Source: Roseisolibacter agri
Lineage (GTDB): Bacteria; Gemmatimonadota; Gemmatimonadetes; Gemmatimonadales; Gemmatimonadaceae
DNA: 64,000 bases
Assembly: GCF_030159095.1 (NCBI RefSeq)
Contig: NZ_BRXS01000007.1
Coordinates: 1 to 64,000, forward strand
Direction: 5' to 3'
The notes under the pieces are model-generated. The model was given only the letters and a program-made list of their open reading frames with translations. It made no database searches and was not told the origin of the DNA. Of this stretch, positions 40,284 through 48,213 are shown in pieces. How positions within the stretch are numbered: the first letter of the stretch is position 1; every line of letters starts with the position of its first letter. Both the position numbers and the translations under genes were made by a program.

Positions 40284-41339
40284 GTGCTGCTGATCCACAC
40301 TGCCCGCGAGGCGCGCACCGCAGTCCACACCTGCCGGCAGCTCTTGCGCGCGCCCGACGCGTTCCACGGACCGCTGGAGGAGCTCTACGAGCGGTTCATC
40401 GTACCGAATCTGCCGGAGCCGGCCGCGGTGGCCGACTTTCACCGTGCACTCGTGGAGTTCCTCGGGACGCCGGACCCGCTGCATCTGCTCCGGCAGGTGC
40501 GCGGGACCGAGCGCGGGGCTGTGTATGAGACTGACGAGGGCGTGCGTTTTAAGGCGACCGACAATGCGCCGGCGTGGTGGACCCATGCGGCGCTCTTCCA
40601 GGAAGTTCGGGTTGCACCCGGTGCGATGGGGGACGTGGTGGCCACGATGCCGGCGCACCTCTTTGAGGTCTCCGCGACCTGCCCGCCGACGGCGAACATG
40701 GCCGGATGGCACATCGCGCATCTCGCAGACGTCAAGGACGGGTATACCAACTACCGTGTATGGGCGAAGCAGGAGGTCGTTCGCCGCTTCATTCGCAACG
40801 TGCACCCATGCAACCACTGCTTGCTGCCAAAGCCCGAGTGGCAGCGATGGGGGGCGGATCGCCGGGTGACCGGGTTCGCGGCCACGCGGTTCGCCGCGCG
40901 ATACGCGGATGTGTGGGATGAGTTCGCCCTCCTGGCGAACGTCGATCGCGCTGCCCGATCAGCTGAAGGCTTCGAGATTGCCTACACGTACGGCGTGACG
41001 ACGGAGGACCAGGCCCGCGAGGGCGTGGCGCAACGGCGTGAGCTCCATCTCACCAGCCGAAGCGAGTGCGCGAGCGGGGGGGTGGTCGTGGCCTGCTATA
41101 CCGCCACGCGGCTCACATTCCGGGCAGCTGTCATCGAGCCACTGGCGGATGACGAGCGGTTCCGCGTCGTGACGCCGGATGGCACCTTTGAGATGACGAA
41201 GGCGCAGTTCCACCGGGTGTTCGCCAACGTCGTTCGGTCCGTCAGCTACCGAGAGCGGGGCGTCTACCACTACCCGAGTATCCCGAAGGCGGCAGCGCCG
41301 TTCCTCATCGAGGAAGAGCGACCGGCCTCCGGCTCGTGA
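40284..41339 (+). CDS. unknown protein, possible His-Me finger nuclease
   Basis: 351 residues from a GTG at 40284, 12 bp after the HEPN-like gene. A striking central block reads GWHIAHLADVKDGYTNYRVW then KQEVVRRFIRNVHPCNHCLLPK, with a His, Lys, Asn and a terminal N/H-rich segment spaced like His-Me (HNH-like) nucleases, and a CNHC pair that could bind metal. Flanking regions are unrecognised. If the block is catalytic, the gene and its HEPN-like partner would make an RNA/DNA-targeting pair; this is a hypothesis. Confidence 0.6.
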   Translation: MLLIHTAREARTAVHTCRQLLRAPDAFHGPLEELYERFIVPNLPEPAAVADFHRALVEFLGTPDPLHLLRQVRGTERGAVYETDEGVRFKATDNAPAWWTHAALFQEVRVAPGAMGDVVATMPAHLFEVSATCPPTANMAGWHIAHLADVKDGYTNYRVWAKQEVVRRFIRNVHPCNHCLLPKPEWQRWGADRRVTGFAATRFAARYADVWDEFALLANVDRAARSAEGFEIAYTYGVTTEDQAREGVAQRRELHLTSRSECASGGVVVACYTATRLTFRAAVIEPLADDERFRVVTPDGTFEMTKAQFHRVFANVVRSVSYRERGVYHYPSIPKAAAPFLIEEERPASGS

Positions 41340-41419
41340 GGCACGTTCCGGCCGGCGGCTTCAGCGTGGCCACGGGAGGCCGAGCAACGACGACACCGCG
41401 GCCTTCAGCGTTGGCAGCC

Positions 41420-41475
41420 GTGCCGCCGTGCCGCCGTGCCGCCGTGCCGCCGGGCCACCGGGCCACCGTGCCGCC
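41420..41475. repeat. 8-bp tandem repeat
   Basis: Seven units of an octamer lie in the gap before the DUF429 gene: four of GTGCCGCC, two of GGGCCACC and one of GTGCCGCC. The unit length is not a multiple of three, so copy change would shift any overlapping frame. The rest of the gap (41340-41598) shows no gene. Confidence 0.85.
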
Positions 41476-41598
41476 GGAGACCTCGTCCGCAGCCAGTGAC
41501 GCCAGCGGACACGTGATGCAAGGCAGGCGCGCGAGGCTAACACTGGGATCCGCGTCGCTCCTCTGCATGCTTAACCCCCGGATTGGCGAGTCTTCCCT

Positions 41599-42606
41599 GT
41601 GACCGTCGTTTCGCTCGACCTGGCGTACCGATCCTATGAGGACAACGGCTTGGTGGTGCTCAGAGGGAGCCGTGACACCATCACGGTCACGATCGAGCGT
41701 CTGCGCCGGCGTAGCGTCCCCACGCCTGCAACCCTCGCGCGTGAAGTGCAGGCCGTCGCGCAGGCCCATGAGGCGACGTACCTGCTGATCGACGGACCCC
41801 AAGGCTGGAAGGACCCAGCGTCGGGGCTCCTGCACGCCCGACACTGCGAGCGAGCACTCGCGACGCCGGCGAAGACGGGAGAGCTCGGCCACTGTCTGCC
41901 CGCCACTTGGCTGGGGTACGTCGCCTTTTCGATCGACGTATTCGACTGGCTCACGGCCACCGGTTGGCGGCTCCTGGGCGATGAATTCCCGCTGGCGTCA
42001 TCGGGCGGCCCGACGGTGGCGGAGACCTTCCCGACCGCGGCGTGGCGAACCCTGAGAATCGCACCTCTCCCGGGCAAGTCGCGTTCGACCGCCGGAGACG
42101 TTCGCGCGTGGTACGGCGCGCTCGAGGAGCGCTACTCGCTGATCGTCGATAGTGAACCCACCCACGATGAGTTACAGGCGATCGTCGCGGGCATGGCCGG
42201 CCTCGCGCTGGAGCGTGGTACAGACACCGAGGTCGCGAGGTTCGGGACGGCTCCGTTCAGGCGAGACGGTAGCTGGCGCGAGGGCTACATCGTCTGCCCG
42301 CGTGCCGATCGCGACGATTCCCGAGCTTTGAGTCAGCCGAGGCCCACGTCAGGTGGGTCGGTGAAGAGGCGCAGGTCAGAGCCGGCCGGTCGGAGTAGCG
42401 CTGCGAGGACGACACAGCCCGGTTACGTCAACCGGAACCAGCAGGAGGTGCTGAGCGCCACCGGTCGTCCTGGATCGGATCACAACGCCCTGACGTACCT
42501 TCTCCGCTGCCAGCGCTGTGGCAACGAGTACGGCGCGAATGGCACGGACATCTGGCAGCGCCGCTGTCCTCAGTGCCAGGGCGGCGCGCCGGGCAACCCG
42601 CTATAG
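41599..42606 (+). CDS. DUF429 (RNase H-like fold) protein with C-terminal zinc finger
   Basis: 335 residues from a GTG at 41599. The N-terminal domain has the DUF429 pattern: VVSLDLAYRSYEDNGLVV (first Asp) and YLLIDGPQGWKD (second Asp), then an H-C-E-R segment, a predicted RNase H-like nuclease. After a basic linker rich in Arg/Ser/Pro, the last 65 residues hold a short helix (YVNRNQQEVL), a SDHNALTYLLRC block and a CxxC...CxxC zinc ribbon (CQRCGNEY, RRCPQC). The zinc module could recruit DNA or a partner. Confidence 0.8.
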   Translation: MTVVSLDLAYRSYEDNGLVVLRGSRDTITVTIERLRRRSVPTPATLAREVQAVAQAHEATYLLIDGPQGWKDPASGLLHARHCERALATPAKTGELGHCLPATWLGYVAFSIDVFDWLTATGWRLLGDEFPLASSGGPTVAETFPTAAWRTLRIAPLPGKSRSTAGDVRAWYGALEERYSLIVDSEPTHDELQAIVAGMAGLALERGTDTEVARFGTAPFRRDGSWREGYIVCPRADRDDSRALSQPRPTSGGSVKRRRSEPAGRSSAARTTQPGYVNRNQQEVLSATGRPGSDHNALTYLLRCQRCGNEYGANGTDIWQRRCPQCQGGAPGNPL

Positions 42607-42966
42607 CGTCGGCGGCTCTGGCGACCGCCCCGGATGCTATGCGAGCGTCAGCACGCGGACTCTGCCCCCAGTGAAGCAGTGCCAGAAACCGAGCACCACG
42701 CCGAGCGCGCCCAGCCGAGCCCCCTGGCGGCAGTCTGCGCGCGAAATCGAGCTTTGTCTGGCAGTACGGAATAGCCACAAAGGGCACGAGCGACTCGAGG
42801 ACCGATCCCCGGCGACGCGCCCGTGAACGGAGGTCACGTTGAGGAGGCACCGCGAGCCGGCAGCGCGGGCGGCAGCGGCCCGGCTGATGACGTCGAATCC
42901 TTCCGGAGAGCCTTGTCCGGTTCTCGCTCAGTACGGTCGTCAGGCCCCGCTAGGATGACGATGCCT
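42607..42966. other. intergenic gap between convergent genes
   Basis: About 360 bp between the DUF429 stop and the stop of the minus-strand HTH protein. Open frames exist on both strands, but none resembles a known protein and no terminator-like hairpin stands out. Confidence 0.4.
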
Positions 42967-44214
42967 TCACCGTTCGTCCGGCGCCTTCCACGTCGCGAAG
43001 CGCTGCAAGGCGTCGACGCTGCCCAGAAGCTCGCGTGCACGCTTCACCCGGTCCAACAGCACGGCGCGCTCGTCGTCACCGAGAAGCGCCGCGCGCCTCT
43101 CTGCATCCTCGAAGAAGCTCTCGACCTGCTTCGCCGCGCTCCATGCCTCGATGAGCGCGGCGAGCTGCTCACGACTCTCTTTCACATGCTGCGCGCGGCG
43201 TCGCTCCGCTTCTTCGCGCCGCCACTGCTCCCGCTGCCGTTCCCACTCTTGCCGCTGGGCCTCCGCGCGTCGTTCTCCTTCTTCAACGAGCTTCGCGACG
43301 GTCACGGCCGCGGACTCGAGCTCCTGTACGATGTCCGGGATCTTCGATGCGAGCTCGCCCTTCCTCGCTTCACGCCAATCCTTCTCCCACGTTGCGACCG
43401 CGTACGGCGATGATGCTCGCAGGCAGAGCTTCCCGCTAGCCATGTCGCGCTTGTGGGTCCACGCGTCGTGTGCGTAGGAGCCCCGCCGTCTCGCTACAGG
43501 AAGTTGGGTGACGGGAACGTACTTGCCATCGACGTATCGGACCTCCACGTCCTCGCTAACCTCGAACAGCGTGAGGCCGATTGCCACCGTGCCGACGTAC
43601 ACGACCGTCGGCCGATCAGGGCTCCAGCTCCCGTAGCCACCCCGATCGCGACCGCCGCCGCTTCGCTCATCGACTGCCGGGCGCCGAAGGTGTTGATCAC
43701 GGGGCGCCAAGGCCACCCCGTATCCGTGCCGCTCCAATGCGGTGAAGAGCGTGTTCGCCGTGGTGAGCGCGCGATCGAGCGTGTCGTTCGAGACGAACAG
43801 GTCGACGAGCAGCCGCTTGGCCGGTCGAAGGTGGCCGCTGTCCGACTGCCGCGCCCCGTCGAAGTGCTCTCGGGCACCCACGATCAGCGGGTGCACCTGC
43901 CCTCGGGGCGTCCTCGGACGGAGTGGAATGGGCGAAGGCGGCGCAGGCGGCTTCGGTAGGGCGCGTGAGACGCGCTTGGGCTCATCACCTCGCGTCCATT
44001 CAAGCGCGTCACCGGGTCGTGCGTCCGCGAGCGCCGGCTTGGCTGGCGCCTTCCCGACGTCCAGCTGTGCCCAGTAGCCGCGTGCCGGACGCGGCACGTT
44101 CAGCTGCTCACAGATGCGAGCGAGAGAGCTCGAAGAGACTCCATATCGGGCCGCGACCTTGGTCATCGGTTCGGCCCAGACTTCCGCGTAGAGCTCTTCC
44201 CGACTCACGGCCAT
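42967..44214 (-). CDS. HTH-containing protein with long C-terminal coiled coil
   Basis: 415 residues. The N-terminus MAVSREELYAEVWAEPMTKV then AARYGVSSSSLARICEQLNV is a clear helix-turn-helix, followed by a short RPARGYWAQL block seen in a widespread but uncharacterised bacterial family. A central beta-rich region and a long charged helix (about residues 285-350, Glu/Arg/Gln-rich) predict a coiled coil. It is probably a DNA-binding protein of accessory DNA; the function is unknown. It is encoded opposite to most of the island, in the same direction as the toxin-antitoxin pair. Confidence 0.8.
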   Translation of the reverse strand: MAVSREELYAEVWAEPMTKVAARYGVSSSSLARICEQLNVPRPARGYWAQLDVGKAPAKPALADARPGDALEWTRGDEPKRVSRALPKPPAPPSPIPLRPRTPRGQVHPLIVGAREHFDGARQSDSGHLRPAKRLLVDLFVSNDTLDRALTTANTLFTALERHGYGVALAPRDQHLRRPAVDERSGGGRDRGGYGSWSPDRPTVVYVGTVAIGLTLFEVSEDVEVRYVDGKYVPVTQLPVARRRGSYAHDAWTHKRDMASGKLCLRASSPYAVATWEKDWREARKGELASKIPDIVQELESAAVTVAKLVEEGERRAEAQRQEWERQREQWRREEAERRRAQHVKESREQLAALIEAWSAAKQVESFFEDAERRAALLGDDERAVLLDRVKRARELLGSVDALQRFATWKAPDER

Positions 44215-44337
44215 AGAGCATCGCTGGTCAACGCGTTCAGCAGAGCTATGCAGACTGACCTGCGCGATCGCATCGAATGAAGATACTAGCTGTCAGCCAA
44301 GTCTCACCTGCGCTGCACGCTCGCCGAGCGGGACGAC

Positions 44338-45507
44338 TTACGTCGGGCGGTGGCTCTCATCGTTCTCGTCCGCCCAGCGAAAGGAGCGCTTCAGGATCGT
44401 ATTGAGGTTCGTTCGATATGGGACGACTGCGTCGTGCTGTAGTCGCCCCAGTACAATCCCCGGTGAGATCCCAAGCGAGTCCGCGAATGAGTAGATGGAC
44501 GCGACGCTGAACTCCCCTGCTTGAACGAATGCCCTGTAGCGATCGGGGGGAATGAGGAGATCACGCGCAAAGCGGTTTGCCTCCTCTTCCTCCTCAACGA
44601 TCGAGCGAGCGGCGGATGCCTCTGCACGCGCGTCGCCTCTTACTGTGCCGCCGACCTCCTCAACGAAAATGCTTCGCTTGCCATGCAAGAGAATGTGACC
44701 GGCCTCGTGGAAAAAAGTGAACCAGAGGTGGTCCTCAGTCTTATACCGAAGTGTGAGTTGAATTAGCGCCCTATCCGAACTAAGCCATCGGGTTGCACCG
44801 CACACCCTGAGTTTCGGCAACTCGCGTACAAAGACTACAACCACGCCCGCGTCAGCACACGACGATGCGAGCGCATCGCAAAACACGTCTGGCTCCTCCC
44901 GTGTGAGCTTCCGCGCGTCGCTGAGAACGCTCTTGAATCGCAGCGCGTCAAATGGTCGGGTCCTCGTCTGCCGCGCCTCGAGTTCTCCTCTGCGCAACCA
45001 AGCTGCGACAGCCCCGAACTCACTGGCGAATACGGCGGACTCGCGGAAGGCCACTGCGTTTCGCACTCCGCCCCAGACGTCCCGCCACGCTTCGACTGAG
45101 GCCACGCCGAAAAACGAGAGCACGTCCTCTAACTGCTCGACGAGCGACTCTCGGCGTTCGATCCACCCAGTCCGGACGAGATCCTTAACCGGGATCTCGG
45201 TGAGCCAGTCGGTCTGTTTCTCGAGCCGCTCGCGTTCGGCAATTCTCGCGAGCGCGGCGCGGTAATTCTGCTCTAGTGAGTTCCAGAAGGACGCCGGCAC
45301 TCCGAGCACGCGCTCGAACTGCAAGGCGGTCTCCGGCGTGATCGCCGCCTTCCCGTTAATGATCTCGTTGATGGTCTTCTTTGGCCTTCCGGTGCGTTCC
45401 GCGAGCTCGCTCTGAGGAATGCCAAGTGACTCAATAATTTCGAGCACGGTCTCGCCGGGCGGTACGGCGTAGTCGGGCGAGAATGCCCTGGCTGGCTTAA
45501 CGCCCAT
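44338..45507 (-). CDS. higA: HigA-type antitoxin fused to an ImmA/IrrE metallopeptidase domain
   Basis: 389 residues from the ATG at 45507, which overlaps the toxin stop. The N-terminal HigA/XRE domain (IPQSELAERTGRPKKTINEI, about 30-50) binds DNA. The C-terminal domain has the zinc-metallopeptidase motif FFHEAGHILLHGK (H267-E-A-G-H271) and a downstream EEEEANRFARDLLIP block typical of ImmA/IrrE (DUF955). Fused antitoxins of this kind may add proteolytic control of the repressor. An ATG four codons earlier (45519) is possible. The pair is divergent from the ubiquitin-like operon. Confidence 0.9.
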   Translation of the reverse strand: MGVKPARAFSPDYAVPPGETVLEIIESLGIPQSELAERTGRPKKTINEIINGKAAITPETALQFERVLGVPASFWNSLEQNYRAALARIAERERLEKQTDWLTEIPVKDLVRTGWIERRESLVEQLEDVLSFFGVASVEAWRDVWGGVRNAVAFRESAVFASEFGAVAAWLRRGELEARQTRTRPFDALRFKSVLSDARKLTREEPDVFCDALASSCADAGVVVVFVRELPKLRVCGATRWLSSDRALIQLTLRYKTEDHLWFTFFHEAGHILLHGKRSIFVEEVGGTVRGDARAEASAARSIVEEEEEANRFARDLLIPPDRYRAFVQAGEFSVASIYSFADSLGISPGIVLGRLQHDAVVPYRTNLNTILKRSFRWADENDESHRPT

Positions 45508-45838
45508 GATAGTCCTCAACCCCTAGGATGCGGATGGCCGTGATCTTCGCCTTGTCCACCCCGCCGTCGGCGAGGCAGGGGATCTCGTCCTGGTACGGCT
45601 CGAACACAAGCCGGAAAGGGTGCTGTACATCGACCGCGAATTGGCCATCGCGGTCCCCAGAAAGCGGGTGCAACCGGGCAGGGGGTAGACAGCTGATCAC
45701 AGCGAGACTCTCGGCAGCCGCCAACTCGGCGAGCCGTCGACGCACGACGCGTGAGCGCTCCGCCCCCCACATGCGGACGGACTCGCGCTCGACAGAACAG
45801 GACTTTTCGAGCTTCCGGCTCTTGAAGTGTAGTTCCAT
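45497..45838 (-). CDS. higB: HigB-type (RelE superfamily) toxin
   Basis: 113 residues from the ATG at 45838. The C-terminal end PFRLVFEPYQ with downstream I-T-A-I-R-I-L-G-V-E-D-Y-H fits HigB/RelE mRNA interferases associated with the ribosome, and the sequence LAELAAAESLAVISCLPPARLHPLSG matches the family's central helix and turn. The toxin precedes the antitoxin, the HigBA order. It overlaps the antitoxin start by 11 bases. Two palindromes upstream are probable operators. Confidence 0.88.
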   Translation of the reverse strand: MELHFKSRKLEKSCSVERESVRMWGAERSRVVRRRLAELAAAESLAVISCLPPARLHPLSGDRDGQFAVDVQHPFRLVFEPYQDEIPCLADGGVDKAKITAIRILGVEDYHGR

Positions 45839-45860
45839 GAAACCCCGAAGGGCAATAAGA

Positions 45861-45938
45861 GATTCACCCCAAGGGTGAATCAAGCACTTGCGGCTGCGTC
45901 GTTCGCGGGCTACATTATCGTTAACCCCGTGGGTTAAC
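45861..45938 (-). promoter_or_regulatory. two palindromic operators upstream of higBA
   Basis: A 21-bp perfect inverted repeat GATTCACCC-CAA-GGGTGAATC (45861-45881) and a 19-bp one GTTAACCC-CGT-GGGTTAAC (45920-45938) share the core CCC-N3-GGG. A GATAAT hexamer on the minus strand lies between them, next to the second palindrome, and fits a -10 box. HigA-type antitoxins bind such palindromes to repress their own promoter; binding here is inferred. The region may also influence the divergent Ubl operon. Confidence 0.8.
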
Positions 45939-46115
45939 GGCAGCAAGTGTCGCGCCCGCCGGCGTCGGCCGAGCCCGGTACCCGTAAGGTAGCGTTCCGC
46001 GGCGGGGTGTGTCAGCGAGCTGACCTGTCGGGTGCCGCGGCCGAACGGAACGACCCGGACACGACACATCACGGTTCCGCCATGCCGCTTCGAGTGCGAA
46101 GCAGGAGACGGGAAG

Positions 46116-46388
46116 ATGTCTGAGGTAGCCAGCGGTCACGGCCCGGAGGTGCGCACGCTCACGATCGTGGTGAACGGGCGCGCGACATCGGCAACGAAGA
46201 CGCAGCTGTCGTTCGCCGAGATCGTCGCGTTGGCCTTTCCGCAGGGGACGACTGGGGACAACACGGCTTACACCGTCACGTACCGACGGGGGCATGGAGA
46301 GAAGCCTGAGGGCACCCTCGTCGAGGGTCAGATGGTCAAGCTCAAGGACGGGATGATCTTCAATGTCACAGCGACTGATAAGTCGTAG
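46116..46388 (+). CDS. ubiquitin-like protein of the multiubiquitin family, single domain
   Basis: 90 residues with a good ribosome binding site (GGAG upstream). The beta-grasp pattern is clear: TLTIVVNGRATSATKTQL, LSFAEIVALAFPQG, NTAYTVTYRRGHGEKPEGTL and EGQMVKLKDGMIFNVT. This matches the PF14452 multiubiquitin domain, but only one copy is present. The protein ends in TATDKS, not in the Gly-Gly of conjugated ubiquitins. The next gene, an E1-like enzyme, overlaps by 26 bases, so the two are coupled. In known families such a Ubl is activated by the linked E1. Confidence 0.88.
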   Translation: MSEVASGHGPEVRTLTIVVNGRATSATKTQLSFAEIVALAFPQGTTGDNTAYTVTYRRGHGEKPEGTLVEGQMVKLKDGMIFNVTATDKS

Positions 46389-47544
46389 CCCTGACCTGCG
46401 GCGGCTTCGAGATGACGGCTACGCGATCGAGGTGCGGGCCGGCTTCCTCCTAGTCCACGATGTCCCCTACCTCTCGGTGGGCCGGGTTATCCAGCGCGGC
46501 GTGCTGGTGTCCGCGCTGGACCTCGCCGACGATGCTACGGTCAGGCCGAGCACCCACGTCGTCTACTTCGCAGGAGCCCATCCGTGCAACCTCGATGGCT
46601 CCCCGATCACTCAGATCGAGCACGGGAGCGGCGAGTCGACGCTCGCACCTGGGATCGTCGTCCATCGCTCCTTCTCGAACAAGCCGGGCGCAGGATACCA
46701 GGACTACTACGAGAAGATGACGCGCTACGCCGCGATCATCTCGCATCCAGCGCAGGCGATTGACCCGGCCGCAACGCCGCGCACCTTCCGCGTCGTGGAG
46801 GCGGACGATGCGGAGTCGCCGTTCGAGTACGTGGATACCGCGACCAGCCGGGCCGGCATCGGGGCGTTCGCGGAGAGCTTGCACGGGCAACGAATCGCGG
46901 TCGTGGGCCTTGGCGGGACGGGGTCGTACGTGCTCGACCTCGTCGCCAAGACCCCGGTGGAAGAGATCCATCTCTACGACCGCGACTCGTTCTCGCAACA
47001 CAATGCGTTCCGGTCGCCTGGTGCGGCTTCCGTCGAGGACCTGCGACGCCAGCTCGACAAAGCGACGTACTTCCAGCAGCAGTATGCTCGGATGAAGCGC
47101 GGGGTCATCGCGCATTCGTACTACCTCGACGCGACCAACGTCGATGAGCTCCGAGAAATGGACTTCGTGTTTCTCTGTGTCGACAACGGCGACGTCCGGC
47201 GACAACTCGTCGAGAGCCTCGAGGCGTTCGGCGTCCCGTTCGCGGATGTCGGCATGGGAGTCTACGCGTCCGAGCGCGGGCTCGGAGGTGTACTGCGCGT
47301 CACGAGCAGTACGCAGCGCCGGCGAGCGCACGTGTTAGACGGTCGTCGCATCCCATTCGCCGGGGACGACGGCAATAACGAATACGTCCGCAATATCCAG
47401 ATCGCCGACCTCAACGCGTTGAACGCCGCGTTGGCGGTGCTCAAGTGGAAGAAGCACCTCGGCTTCTATCTCGACTTCGAGAAGGAGCACCACACGACGT
47501 ACACCATCGACGGCAACACGCTCACGAACGAGGAATGCGCGTGA
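46363..47544 (+). CDS. E1-like ThiF-family adenylyltransferase with DUF6791-type N-terminus
   Basis: 393 residues. The N-terminal 170 residues (DDGYAIEVRAGFLLVHDVPY, then HVVYFAGAHPCNLDGSPI) form an E2-fold-like domain known as DUF6791. The C-terminal half is the ThiF/E1 Rossmann domain: IAVVGLGGTGSYVLDLVAK (GxGGxG at 182-187), YDRDSFSQHNAFR (206-217, substrate-adenylation Arg/Asn) and VFLCVDNGDVRR. It should adenylate the C-terminus of the neighbouring ubiquitin-like protein. Candidate thioester Cys residues are C75 in the N-domain and the Cys in FLCVDN. No separate E2 or JAB peptidase gene is found nearby. Confidence 0.88.
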   Translation: MSQRLISRSPDLRRLRDDGYAIEVRAGFLLVHDVPYLSVGRVIQRGVLVSALDLADDATVRPSTHVVYFAGAHPCNLDGSPITQIEHGSGESTLAPGIVVHRSFSNKPGAGYQDYYEKMTRYAAIISHPAQAIDPAATPRTFRVVEADDAESPFEYVDTATSRAGIGAFAESLHGQRIAVVGLGGTGSYVLDLVAKTPVEEIHLYDRDSFSQHNAFRSPGAASVEDLRRQLDKATYFQQQYARMKRGVIAHSYYLDATNVDELREMDFVFLCVDNGDVRRQLVESLEAFGVPFADVGMGVYASERGLGGVLRVTSSTQRRRAHVLDGRRIPFAGDDGNNEYVRNIQIADLNALNAALAVLKWKKHLGFYLDFEKEHHTTYTIDGNTLTNEECA

Positions 47545-47990
47545 ACCGTCGGATGCGCATCCGGCACGAGTTCGTGGAGTACGTGCCACGCTCGCTGGAG
47601 GAGGGGGTTCTCTACATCTCGATCCCGTTCGCGACGGCGGTCCACTGCTGCTGCTGCGGATGCGGCGAGGAAGTCGTGACCCCCATCAGTCCTACTGACT
47701 GGTCGCTGACATTCGATGGCGAGACCGTTTCGCTCAACCCGTCGATCGGCAACTGGAGCTTCGCGTGCGAGTCCCACTACTGGATTCGTCGCAACGGAGT
47801 GCAGTGGGCGGAAAGCTGGACTGCGGGTCAGATCGCGGAAGGGAGAATGCGGCACCGTGCGCACAAGGAATCGCAGGCGCGCGCCGAGCGGCCGGTACAG
47901 GATGTTCGGCGGGGAAACGCCAACGGTAGCGCAAACCGGACTCTGCTACAGCGCATCCGATCCTGGTTGAGTCGTCGCCGCGACGGCTGA
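47541..47990 (+). CDS. DUF6527-like cysteine-rich protein of the Ubl operon
   Basis: 149 residues from a GTG at 47541 (GTGA overlap with the E1 stop, AGGA seven bases upstream; an ATG at 47535 is an alternative). A Cys cluster (HCCCCGCGEE, Cys 36-39 and 41) and a later FACESHYWIRRNGVQW (C76, H79) probably bind zinc. The family is repeatedly linked to ThiF/Ubl operons (my recollection of the DUF6527 annotation). It could be the conjugation or target-recognition component. The C-terminal 50 residues are basic and disordered. Confidence 0.78.
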   Translation: MNRRMRIRHEFVEYVPRSLEEGVLYISIPFATAVHCCCCGCGEEVVTPISPTDWSLTFDGETVSLNPSIGNWSFACESHYWIRRNGVQWAESWTAGQIAEGRMRHRAHKESQARAERPVQDVRRGNANGSANRTLLQRIRSWLSRRRDG

Positions 47991-47999
47991 CCGCGTCCC

Positions 48000-48131
48000 G
48001 TGGAGGTGTCCCAGCACCTCTGTTTCACAGGCTCAGGCAGCCTCCTGCTGCCGGACGTCTACGAGCAGTTCGACACATACCGGTCGGGGAGGGTGGCAGA
48101 GCAGTTGAAGAAACTCCTCGGCCTCGGCTGA
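48000..48131 (+). CDS. small frame of 43 codons downstream of the Ubl operon
   Basis: A GTG at 48000 opens VEVSQHLCFTGSGSLLLPDV and continues with YEQFDTYRSGRVAEQLKKLL to a TGA at 48129-48131. The frame is the same as that of the DUF6527-like gene, whose stop lies 9 bp earlier. The end looks like a genuine amphipathic protein tail. It may be a tiny gene, a remnant, or a read-through extension. The rest of the gap to 48213 shows nothing. Confidence 0.3.
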   Translation: MEVSQHLCFTGSGSLLLPDVYEQFDTYRSGRVAEQLKKLLGLG

Positions 48132-48213
48132 AGGTGAGTTCCTTCAACCGCTGCGGTCCGTGACTCTCTAAGCTACTTGGTCTCGGCGACTCGTCGACCG
48201 GGACTGACGCTCT

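Noticed and set aside
41420-41475. Possible CRISPR array at the octamer repeat
   Set aside because: Units are 8 bp and contiguous without spacers, and no cas gene is present anywhere in the window.
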